From Akkermansia sp. (GTDB lineage: Bacteria; Verrucomicrobiota; Verrucomicrobiia; Verrucomicrobiales; Akkermansiaceae), in the NCBI GenBank assembly GCA_017379255.1, contig JAFNWZ010000412.1, positions 1-5,936 of the forward strand: a stretch of 5,936 nucleotides of DNA. The letters are read 5' to 3'. Below, in pieces: positions 1 to 5,936 of this stretch. The position numbers were made by a program, and so were the translations under genes. Within the stretch, counting starts at the first letter, position 1; every line of letters begins with the position of its first letter. The notes below the pieces were generated by a model, which saw only the letters and a list, made by a program, of their open reading frames with translations, was not told where the DNA came from and did no database searches.

Positions 1-2
1 CC

Positions 3-89
3 TGGATTTCAGCAACTTATAAAATCGGGGCAATAGCAAGAGGTATGGAATTTGAATTTTTATATCACGATGTGACTACATTCAATTAA
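3..89 (+). pseudogene. possible tail of an unidentified gene cut by the left edge
   Basis: One forward frame is open from the left edge to a TAA at 87-89 (28 codons), without a start I can assign. The visible residues (ending in ...FLYHDVTTFN) match no family I recognise. The stretch is AT-rich, unlike the GC-rich genes further right. An open run of this length is easily reached by chance in AT-rich DNA, so it may be nothing. If real, it is the C-terminal end of a gene lying mostly outside the window, possibly acquired or decaying. Confidence 0.15.
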
Positions 90-190
90 CACTCTGAACC
101 GGTAGTTCTGAAGGTTGCGACAGCCATAAGCCCGGCGCTACATGGTAGTAGCTGAGTCTGTTTGTGTACCAGACATCTGAAAACAGAAAG

Positions 191-241
191 AGGGTGCTTT
201 TCCGTGTTGCCGTTGGCTTAATGCCAACACCCTATGTTTTT
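191..241 (+). terminator. possible rho-independent terminator, plus strand
   Basis: A 6-bp stem (212-217 with 223-228) closes a TTAAT loop. It can be continued by 191-195 pairing with 229-233, leaving 196-211 as a bulge. A run of five T (237-241) follows three bases after the outer stem. This could end a plus-strand transcript entering from the left. The large bulge makes it a poor textbook terminator, and the same bases take part in the larger inverted repeat. Confidence 0.3.
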
Positions 242-284
242 CTCTCGATGAATAATAAACAACACGTTAGCTTGAAAAGCACCC
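192..284. repeat. 93-bp nested inverted repeat, MITE-like or structured RNA
   Basis: A perfect 11-bp inverted repeat (GGGTGCTTTTC at 192-202, GAAAAGCACCC at 274-284) bounds the element. Inside it, GTGTTG (204-209) can pair with CAACAC (260-265), with an asymmetric internal loop of one base against eight. Within that lies the hairpin GTTGGC/GCCAAC (212-217 with 223-228). No clear target-site duplication flanks it: the bases before 192 and after 284 are similar but not identical. It could be a small non-autonomous transposable element, the footprint of an insertion sequence, or a structured RNA. The inverted repeat itself is certain; its role is not known. Confidence 0.45.
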
Positions 285-375
285 GGAAGTGATATTAGCC
301 CAAATGGTGATGAAAGCAAGCCTTTTCTGCCTTGCGGGGCGGAAATATAGTTGTATTTCGAACGAATGGAGGAAG

Positions 376-837
376 TCAGGCTTGTCCTGTAGGCCGGAGG
401 GATAATAAGGCCTGTGCTTTGCGGGCGCAGAAGGCAACGCAGCGCTCGCAGGGGCGGGCGGCATAGTAGGCCTCGGTGCGTTCATTGGGGCGGGCGGATG
501 ACTCCATTTCTTCGTCCAGGTGCAGGAGTTCCCGGCAGGTGAGGGTGCCGAATTCGGCCTTGAAATCATCTGCCAGGGCGCGGGTGAGGGAGAAAATGCG
601 CTCTTTATCCTCCGGCTGGCCGGTGAGGTTGCCCTTGCAGAAGCCGGCCACCATGCAGAGGCCGGAGAACGCGCCGCAGGTGCCGCGCATGCGGCCGAGC
701 CCTGCGCCGAAGGCCGAGGAGAAACGTAGCGCGGCCTCTGTGCTCAGGCCTACCTGGGTGGCAAAGGCGGCAAAGACGGATTGCGCGCAGTTGTATCCCT
801 GGTGGAAATAGTCCAGTGCTCTGGTCTCGGCGTCCAT
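376..837 (-). CDS. C_GCAxxG_C_C family protein, putative redox-active
   Basis: The protein has 153 residues from the ATG at 837. It carries the signature of the C_GCAxxG_C_C family (TIGR01909/PF09719): GYNCAQSV near the N-terminus (Cys17), CGAFSG at 54-59 in a Gly-rich stretch, TCRELL with Cys101, and a C-terminal PCERCVAFC cluster (Cys130, 133, 137). Family members are about 140 residues, have four invariant Cys and are thought to be redox-active, but no reaction is established. There is no signal peptide or membrane segment, so it is probably cytoplasmic. An in-frame ATG at 894 would add 19 residues. I prefer 837 because family homology begins just after it and because a good promoter (-35 at 868-873, -10 at 845-850) lies inside the longer version. 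It diverges from asnS. No transporter gene, a common family neighbour, is visible. Confidence 0.88.
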   Translation of the reverse strand: MDAETRALDYFHQGYNCAQSVFAAFATQVGLSTEAALRFSSAFGAGLGRMRGTCGAFSGLCMVAGFCKGNLTGQPEDKERIFSLTRALADDFKAEFGTLTCRELLHLDEEMESSARPNERTEAYYAARPCERCVAFCARKAQALLSLRPTGQA

Positions 838-844
838 GGGCTTG

Positions 845-886
845 AGCATACACTTGCGGGGTGGCTTTGTCAATGCCGGTTTTTTT
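845..886 (-). promoter_or_regulatory. sigma70-like promoter of the C_GCAxxG gene
   Basis: Read on the minus strand: a seven-A tract (886-880), a perfect -35 TTGACA (873-868), a 17-base spacer, and -10 TATGCT (850-845, four of six consensus bases). The A-tract lies six bases upstream of the -35 box, where an UP element would act. Only seven bases separate the -10 box from the ATG at 837, so transcription should begin at or within a base or two of the start codon and give a leaderless mRNA. Confidence 0.6.
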
Positions 887-908
887 GCTCGCATTGGGGG
901 GGCTGAAG

Positions 909-917
909 TGGTAGAAT
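909..917 (+). promoter_or_regulatory. extended -10 promoter candidate for asnS
   Basis: TGGTAGAAT fits the extended -10 pattern TGnTATAAT, with five of six core bases matching. No -35 hexamer is recognisable at 16-18 bases upstream, which is usual for extended -10 promoters. The expected start near 924 gives a leader of about 18 bases before the ATG at 943. A run of seven G (896-902) lies upstream. No terminator or other gene intervenes. Confidence 0.4.
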
Positions 918-942
918 CCCCAGCAACAAATTGCAGAAAATC

Positions 943-2307
<1,365 letters not shown>

Positions 2308-2309
2308 TA

Positions 2310-2338
2310 TTGACTCCGCATACCGCAACTGGTAGTAT
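2310..2338 (+). promoter_or_regulatory. promoter of lpxK abutting its start codon
   Basis: -35 TTGACT (2310-2315, five of six), a 17-base spacer ending in TGG (an extended -10 element), and -10 TAGTAT (2333-2338, four of six). The -35 box begins three bases after the asnS stop codon. Nine bases separate the -10 box from the lpxK ATG at 2348, predicting an mRNA leader of zero to three bases. Confidence 0.55.
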
Positions 2339-2347
2339 ACAGGCATC

Positions 2348-3544
2348 ATGAAGTCGCGCGGCGAGGAGTTTGCAGAGTGGGGAACAGAGGTTGTCTTTGG
2401 CCGTGCCCGGGGATTCCGGGCGTGGCTGATGCGCGGTGTGCTCCGCTTCGCTTCCTTTTTCTTCTGGATTCTGGTGCAGGTGCGCCTGTTCCTGTTCCGC
2501 CGGCGTATCAAGACGGTGCATTATCTGGGGACATTTGTCATCAGCGTGGGTAATATCACGGCTGGTGGCACTGGCAAGACCCCCGTGGTGGAGCTGCTTT
2601 CCCGCAGCCTGGCCTCGCGCGGCCGCAGATGCGCTATTCTGACGCGCGGTTACAAGAGCCATGACCTGGAGAAACCGCAGGTGTGGCTGGATAAGGACGG
2701 CAAACGCGTGAAACGAGTGCCGAAGATTGCCAGCGATGGCGTGACGCGCTACCTCAGCCCCTTGTATGCGGGCGACGAACCGTTCATGCTGGCGCGCAAC
2801 CTGGATAATGTGGCGGTGCTGGTGGATAAGGACCGCGTGAAATCCGGTATCTTTGCCATCGAGCAGCTGGGCAGCAACACGCTCATCCTGGATGACGGCA
2901 TGCAGTTCCTGAAGCTGAAGCACGAGATTGACATTGTGCTGGTGGATTGCGGATTCCCCTTCGGCACGGGGGCGTTGCTTCCGCGCGGCACGATGCGCGA
3001 GCCCCGCGCCAGCCTGAAACGCGCCAGCTACATCATCCTGACCAAAAGCGAGGGCAAGCCGCAGGATGAGCTGATTGCCACTATCCGCAAGTATAACAAG
3101 GTGGCGGACATCATCGTGACGAACCACGCCCCGGTGCTGCTGGAAAATATTTTCACGGGCGAACAGCTGCCTCTTTCTGCGCTGAAAGGCAAGTATGTGG
3201 CCTGCCTCAGCGGTATTGCCCGGCCGGAGAGCTTCGAGAACCTGGTGGAGGCTCTTGGGGCTAATGTGGAAATCCGCCGCAGCTACCCCGACCACTACTG
3301 GTTTGACCAGGAAGACCTGGATGCCTTTGTGGAGCGCTGCGCAGAGCGCGCCATGGATATGATTGTGACCACGGAGAAGGATGCCGTGCGATTCCTGCGC
3401 CCGGGAGAGATGGAGGTGCCCATCTATTTCCTGCGCATACACATTGACATTCTGCAGGGACAGGAGAAGTGGGATGCCATGATTGACCGCATCTGCGCCC
3501 TGGGTGCTCCCCAGCCGCCTCCCGAGTGGGGAGATGTGTTGTAA
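2348..3544 (+). CDS. lpxK: tetraacyldisaccharide 4'-kinase LpxK
   Basis: LpxK phosphorylates the 4' position of the tetraacyldisaccharide 1-phosphate precursor to make lipid IVA, at the cytoplasmic face of the inner membrane. Visible features: a hydrophobic N-terminal segment (about 31-50) as membrane anchor; the Walker A loop GNITAGGTGKTP (68-79, Lys77); TRGY (99-102); GDEP (142-145); DDGMQ (182-186); LLPRGTMREP (210-219); YPDHYW (313-318, with the conserved Asp-His pair); and TTEKDAV (341-347). It is 398 residues, against 328 in E. coli. The extra length is partly N-terminal and partly an insertion between TRGY and GDEP that makes this interval about 18 residues longer. The usual DDGxQH motif has Phe instead of His here (187). 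The start at 2348 has a promoter immediately upstream and only a weak AGG near it. No other lipid A gene is adjacent. It converges with the SWIM gene across 58 bases. Confidence 0.95.
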   Translation: MKSRGEEFAEWGTEVVFGRARGFRAWLMRGVLRFASFFFWILVQVRLFLFRRRIKTVHYLGTFVISVGNITAGGTGKTPVVELLSRSLASRGRRCAILTRGYKSHDLEKPQVWLDKDGKRVKRVPKIASDGVTRYLSPLYAGDEPFMLARNLDNVAVLVDKDRVKSGIFAIEQLGSNTLILDDGMQFLKLKHEIDIVLVDCGFPFGTGALLPRGTMREPRASLKRASYIILTKSEGKPQDELIATIRKYNKVADIIVTNHAPVLLENIFTGEQLPLSALKGKYVACLSGIARPESFENLVEALGANVEIRRSYPDHYWFDQEDLDAFVERCAERAMDMIVTTEKDAVRFLRPGEMEVPIYFLRIHIDILQGQEKWDAMIDRICALGAPQPPPEWGDVL

Positions 3545-3602
3545 AAGACCGGATGTGTGATATGGCAGCTGCTTGCTCTGCCCGGAATTATAGCAGCGCA
3601 GG
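3545..3602. other. convergent intergenic gap between lpxK and the SWIM gene
   Basis: Both neighbouring genes end here, but there is no strong bidirectional terminator. A 5-bp hairpin (GGCAG 3564-3568 with CTGCC 3578-3582) lacks an adjacent T-run on the plus strand. On the minus strand the bases before 3543 read TCTTTTA, about 15 bases beyond that hairpin. CCGG at 3549-3552 and 3582-3585 could close an outer 4-bp stem directly before that T-run, giving a weak terminator for the minus strand. Confidence 0.35.
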
Positions 3603-3615
3603 TCAATTAAGTGAA
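3587..3615 (-). promoter_or_regulatory. near-consensus promoter facing the 3' end of lpxK
   Basis: On the minus strand: -35 TTCACT (3615-3610, four of six), a 17-base spacer ending in TGC (extended -10), and a perfect -10 TATAAT (3592-3587). The box overlaps the last codons and stop of the SWIM gene. The expected start near 3580 would yield RNA running antisense into the lpxK 3' end. No convincing gene follows it on the minus strand, so it may be chance or may drive an antisense or small RNA. Confidence 0.35.
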
Positions 3616-4283
3616 ATGTCGATGTCGAAGATGTCCGCTAGTCTGGCTGCGTCCAGTTCTACGGCCGTACCGGGGTTTGCAAGCAGTGCTGCTGGTTCGA
3701 TGCCGCGCAGGGTGAAAAGCAATTCCGGTGTTTCATCAATCAGGCAGCCGGCAGCGTAGATGGCCGCTGCGGCATGGGGGCAGGGTTCTGCCCAATCGGG
3801 GCAGGTACAGCACATGCGCCAGTCCTGCGGGGTGGGGAGAAGCCCGTGGTCGGGGTGGCAGAGTTGCTGCAGCACATCCGGATTTGTGTTGCCTTCCAGC
3901 AGGGCGAGCAGGGAGTCAATGCGGGTGTTGCATACCTGGCTCAGGGCTTCGAGTTGTTCCCCTTCAATCGGGGTGAGGTGCAGGTCTACTTCATACAATT
4001 CCTCAGCGCTGATGAGGGCGGTGATGCAGCCGGGGGTGATGCGCAGGTCGAGCACGCAGCCGTGGCGCAGCAGGGTGCGCCCTGGTGCCAGGCACATGCC
4101 GCCGGATTCACAGAGCGCCAGCTGCTTCATCCATGCGCTGCCCCAGAAGTTGCTGGCGAGCTTCCGGCTGGTGTTGATGACAGGGTGCAGCTCTCCACCC
4201 CGGGCCTGTAGCCCGGCAAAGCGCTGCTGCGCCAGCTTCTGCAGGTCGGCGGCTTTGAGACGCGGGGGGCTGTCATCACACAT
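3603..4283 (-). CDS. SWIM zinc-finger family protein
   Basis: The protein has 226 residues and no signal peptide or membrane segment. A SWIM-type zinc finger (CxCxnCxH, PF04434) lies at 159-170: Cys159, Cys161, then six residues (PDWAEP) to Cys168 and His170. The CPDW..PC.H wording and the following AAAIY...LF.LRG are typical of bacterial SWIM proteins. Upstream, FWGSAWMKQL (46-55), the stretch around GRTLLRHGCVLDL (68-80) and a beta-rich region to about 105 match the usual N-terminal half of these proteins. SWIM domains are linked to DNA or protein binding, and bacterial members are often encoded beside SNF2-family helicases; none is visible here. The function is not known. I see no Shine-Dalgarno sequence or recognisable promoter between this ATG and the terminator of the upstream epimerase gene, so expression may depend on readthrough. 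Confidence 0.85.
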   Translation of the reverse strand: MCDDSPPRLKAADLQKLAQQRFAGLQARGGELHPVINTSRKLASNFWGSAWMKQLALCESGGMCLAPGRTLLRHGCVLDLRITPGCITALISAEELYEVDLHLTPIEGEQLEALSQVCNTRIDSLLALLEGNTNPDVLQQLCHPDHGLLPTPQDWRMCCTCPDWAEPCPHAAAAIYAAGCLIDETPELLFTLRGIEPAALLANPGTAVELDAARLADIFDIDISLN

Positions 4284-4291
4284 GTGGCGGG

Positions 4292-4330
4292 CAATAAGAA
4301 ACCGGGGTCCCCGCAGAGGAACCCCGGTTA
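4292..4330 (-). terminator. rho-independent terminator of the epimerase gene
   Basis: A perfect 9-bp GC-rich stem (4329-4321 with 4308-4300) with a 12-base loop begins 13 bases after the epimerase stop. On the minus strand it is followed by TCTTATTG, a moderately T-rich tail. It ends about eight bases before the SWIM start codon, so it also controls how much readthrough reaches that gene. Confidence 0.7.
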
Positions 4331-4342
4331 TATGAGAGTTGT

Positions 4343-5266
4343 TTACTTAGTCACGCTCTTGAAGTATTCGAGCGTGGTCTTGAGGCCTTCCTCCAGCGTG
4401 TATTTGGGAGTCCAGCCGGCATTGCGGAGCTTGTCGGCGCAGGAGCGGGAGTGCTTCACATCGCCGGGGCGCTCGGGCAGGTGCACCACCTTGGAGCTGG
4501 AGCCGGCGGCATCGATGATGATGTTGGCCAGGTCATTGATGGTGATCTGGCCACCGTAGCCCACGTTGTACACACCGGTAACTTCCGGGTGTTCTGCTAC
4601 ATAGGTGAGACCGCCCACAATGTCCTTCACATAGATGAAGTCGCGGGTCTGCTCGCCATCGCCATAAACGGTGATGTCTTCGCCCTTGATGGCCTTCTCC
4701 ATGAAAATCGGCACGGCGGCTGCGTAGGCACCCTTAGGATCCTGGCGTGGGCCGAACACATTGAAGAAGCGGCAGCAGCCGGTATTCACCTGGCCGGTGG
4801 TGCGGAACATCTCCATGTAGTATTCACCGTCGAGCTTGGTGATGCCGTAGGGGCTCTTGGGCTCGGGGTACATGGTCTCCACCTTGGGAACAATGGGGTT
4901 GTCGCCATAGATGGCAGCGGAGGAGGCGAGTACCACCTTCTTCACGCCAGCCTTGCTGGCTTCCTCCAGCACGGTGAGCAGGCCGTTCACGTTCAGATCA
5001 ACGGTTTCGCGGGGCTTCTGCATGGATTCCGGCACGGATACCATGGCTGCCATGTGGAAGATGTAATCCACTCCTTCCACCGCCTTGGCCACGAGTTCGC
5101 GGTCGGTGATGGAACCTTCAATGAAGGTTACGTTGAGCCCGTCAAGGTTCTTCTTGTAGCCTGTGCGCAGGTTGTCCAGCACGCGGATTTCTTCTGCGAT
5201 ACCCTGGTAATGCTCAGCAATGTGAGACCCGATGAAGCCGGCGCCGCCGGTGATGAGTACTTTCAT
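4343..5266 (-). CDS. NAD-dependent nucleotide-sugar epimerase/dehydratase (GalE-like SDR)
   Basis: A 307-residue extended short-chain dehydrogenase with a Rossmann fold from its first residues: TGGAGFIGSH (6-15) binds NAD, DNL at 31-33 follows the second strand, the HMAA motif is at 71-74, SSAAIYG (115-121) carries the catalytic Ser, and YGITK (140-144) is the YxxxK pair. RFFNVFGPRQ (166-175) and YGDGEQTRDFIYVKD (201-215) bind the UDP-sugar side and are typical of UDP-glucose or UDP-GlcNAc 4-epimerases and their close kin. The likely role is C4 epimerisation of a UDP-hexose or UDP-HexNAc for LPS or surface glycan; the substrate cannot be read from sequence. I chose the ATG at 5266 because the protein then begins MKVLITGG, the normal family start; an upstream ATG at 5290 adds eight unlike residues. 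There is no Shine-Dalgarno sequence. A promoter lies upstream and a terminator downstream, so it is probably mainly monocistronic. Confidence 0.93.
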   Translation of the reverse strand: MKVLITGGAGFIGSHIAEHYQGIAEEIRVLDNLRTGYKKNLDGLNVTFIEGSITDRELVAKAVEGVDYIFHMAAMVSVPESMQKPRETVDLNVNGLLTVLEEASKAGVKKVVLASSAAIYGDNPIVPKVETMYPEPKSPYGITKLDGEYYMEMFRTTGQVNTGCCRFFNVFGPRQDPKGAYAAAVPIFMEKAIKGEDITVYGDGEQTRDFIYVKDIVGGLTYVAEHPEVTGVYNVGYGGQITINDLANIIIDAAGSSSKVVHLPERPGDVKHSRSCADKLRNAGWTPKYTLEEGLKTTLEYFKSVTK

Positions 5267-5293
5267 GATTGGATGTGGATTGGTTTGCACTAT

Positions 5294-5321
5294 ATTTTAC
5301 CTTGGTGGTGGCAGAAATCAA
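5294..5321 (-). promoter_or_regulatory. promoter candidate for the epimerase gene
   Basis: On the minus strand: -35 TTGATT (5321-5316, four of six), a 16-base spacer, and -10 TAAAAT (5299-5294, five of six). The expected start near 5287 gives a leader of about 20 bases with no Shine-Dalgarno sequence. An alternative -10 TATAGT overlaps it. Between here and the terminator at 5403 I see only weak inverted repeats (for example 5337-5342 with 5379-5384). Confidence 0.5.
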
Positions 5322-5402
5322 GCCGTAATTGAGATTTCCCTGCAGAATGCCAGAATTAAATCCGGCACGCAGAGAGTACAGGGAGAACGAAATTCAGCCA
5401 CG

Positions 5403-5443
5403 TAAGAAAAAGCCGCTGCCCTGTCAGGGGCAACGGCTTTTGT
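5403..5443 (-). terminator. rho-independent terminator of the PEP-CTERM gene
   Basis: An 8-bp stem (5441-5434 with 5415-5408) continues after one C/A mismatch into a 5-bp stem (TGCCC 5417-5421 with GGGCA 5428-5432). On the minus strand it is followed by TTTTTCTT. The A-run on the other arm would let it act on plus-strand transcripts too. It separates the PEP-CTERM transcript from the epimerase promoter. Confidence 0.88.
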
Positions 5444-5452
5444 GAAGTTTGC

Positions 5453-5488
5453 TCAGGCTCTTAGCCTGAAAGGTCTGTCATCAAGACC
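5453..5488 (-). other. two extra stem-loops in the 3' UTR of the PEP-CTERM gene
   Basis: Between the stop codon at 5492 and the terminator lie two more hairpins: GGTCT/AGACC (5472-5476 with 5484-5488, 7-base loop), starting four bases after the stop, and TCAGGCT/AGCCTGA (5453-5459 with 5463-5469, 3-base loop). Neither is followed by a T-run, so they are not terminators by themselves. They could stabilise the mRNA 3' end or bind protein; the second is also a near-perfect 17-base palindrome. Confidence 0.5.
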
Positions 5489-5491
5489 GCA

Positions 5492-5936
5492 TTAGCGGCG
5501 ACGGCGGGCAGCAAGACCAGCCAGTGCCAGCAGGCTCAGGGCTGCAGTGGCAGGCTCGGGGATGGGTTTGGTGGTGGAGTAGAGGGCAGTGTTGTGCAGC
5601 GTAGCGCTGGTAATCGTGCCTGCAACACCATCGTGCTCGCTCATCTTGTTCATGAACACCACGCCGTTCTTCCAGTCGGAGTTGCCATGACGGTCGCCAG
5701 CGGCCATGATGCCGGTGGCGGCCATGGTGTCGTTGATGTAGATGGCCATCTCACCAGCGGTGTTAACGGCACCATTCATCACCAGCGTCACAGAAGTGAT
5801 TTCGGAGAGTTCGAAAGTGCCATAGGATACAACATCGGAGAGGGTGTGGCCATCGTTACCGAAAGTAACCTGCTTGGTTGCGGTGTCATACTGCACGCCA
5901 AGGAACCAGGAAGTCTGATTCTGGTTGGCAGACATC
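5492..5936 (-). CDS. PEP-CTERM surface protein, probable LamG-like domain (N-terminus off window)
   Basis: Only the C-terminal 148 codons or so are visible; the frame is open to the right edge and the Met at 5935 is probably internal. The protein ends in a PEP-CTERM sorting signal: a Pro-Glu-Pro motif, a short Leu/Ala-rich transmembrane helix, and four terminal Arg. In bacteria with exosortase this tail is recognised at the inner membrane and removed as the protein goes to the surface or matrix. Ahead of it, segments such as SVTLVMNGA..., MAIYINDT and GTITSATLHNTALY resemble the beta strands of a concanavalin/laminin-G jelly roll, including the usual last strand before the tail. The ligand is unknown and a carbohydrate is only a guess. 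A signal peptide should lie outside the window. A strong terminator follows. PEP-CTERM systems are associated with exopolysaccharide, which fits a neighbouring sugar epimerase, but the two have separate transcripts. Confidence 0.85.
   Translation of the reverse strand, partial: MSANQNQTSWFLGVQYDTATKQVTFGNDGHTLSDVVSYGTFELSEITSVTLVMNGAVNTAGEMAIYINDTMAATGIMAAGDRHGNSDWKNGVVFMNKMSEHDGVAGTITSATLHNTALYSTTKPIPEPATAALSLLALAGLAARRRR

Larger units (their letters stand above)
90..375. other. gene-free, AT-richer stretch with several inverted repeats
   Basis: I see no supportable coding region here on either strand. Small potential hairpins are frequent: 157-163 with 181-187 (7 bp), 212-217 with 223-228 (6 bp, 5-base loop), 316-320 with 331-335 (5 bp), and 342-347 with 354-359 (6 bp, AT-rich). 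The last two lie just downstream of the minus-strand gene ending at 376 and could end its transcript, but both are weak. The largest structure, 192-284, is listed separately. I checked by eye for tRNA, tmRNA, SRP RNA and common riboswitch cores and recognised none. Confidence 0.5.

Noticed and set aside
212..284. Integron attC-like site
   Set aside because: GTTGGC/GCCAAC and CGTTAGC resemble core-site fragments, but no matching RYYYAAC and GTTRRRY pair bounds the structure and no integrase or cassette gene is visible.
880..902. T7 and G7 tracts between divergent genes as a phase-variation switch
   Set aside because: With the start at 837 neither tract is coding, the tracts are only seven bases long, and asnS is essential, so switching is unlikely. 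The A-tract is better read as an UP-like element.
3424..3606. A 60-codon minus-strand frame over the lpxK-SWIM junction
   Set aside because: It begins at a TTG inside the SWIM stop region, upstream of the predicted antisense promoter, and mostly mirrors lpxK codons. No supporting motif.
4451..5332. A 293-codon open frame on the plus strand opposite the epimerase
   Set aside because: The minus-strand epimerase is complete and well supported; this frame is a Gly/His/Val-rich shadow of it.

Overview
The window looks like part of a chromosome from a Verrucomicrobiota bacterium, most likely Akkermansia or a close relative. The best evidence is the right-hand gene. It ends in a PEP-CTERM sorting signal of the kind common in that group (a PEPAT motif, a short Leu/Ala-rich helix, then four Arg). 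LpxK shows a Gram-negative, lipid A-making cell. Genus assignment rests on recognition, not on a database search.

Layout, left to right. Bases 1-375 carry no convincing gene; they are visibly more AT-rich than the rest and hold a nested inverted repeat (192-284). A C_GCAxxG_C_C family redox-type protein (minus, 376-837) diverges from asnS, asparaginyl-tRNA synthetase (plus, 943-2307). lpxK follows asnS on the same strand after 40 bases and has its own good promoter. lpxK converges on a small SWIM zinc-finger protein (minus, 3603-4283). Upstream of that on the minus strand lie an NAD-dependent nucleotide-sugar epimerase (4343-5266) and then the C-terminal part of a PEP-CTERM protein with a probable LamG-like domain, cut by the right edge (5492-5936). 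Clear hairpin terminators follow the epimerase and the PEP-CTERM gene.

How the genes relate. This is mostly independent housekeeping and envelope genes, not one pathway operon. LpxK (lipid A), the epimerase (nucleotide sugars for surface glycans) and the PEP-CTERM protein (exosortase-sorted surface protein) share a cell-envelope theme, but that link is inferred.

The most interesting material is regulatory. Two genes (C_GCAxxG and lpxK) have sigma70-like promoters whose -10 box sits only 7-9 bases from the start codon, which predicts leaderless or nearly leaderless mRNAs. None of the five visible start codons has a good Shine-Dalgarno sequence. A near-consensus promoter on the minus strand points antisense into the 3' end of lpxK. 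I did not find a clear new multi-gene system here.
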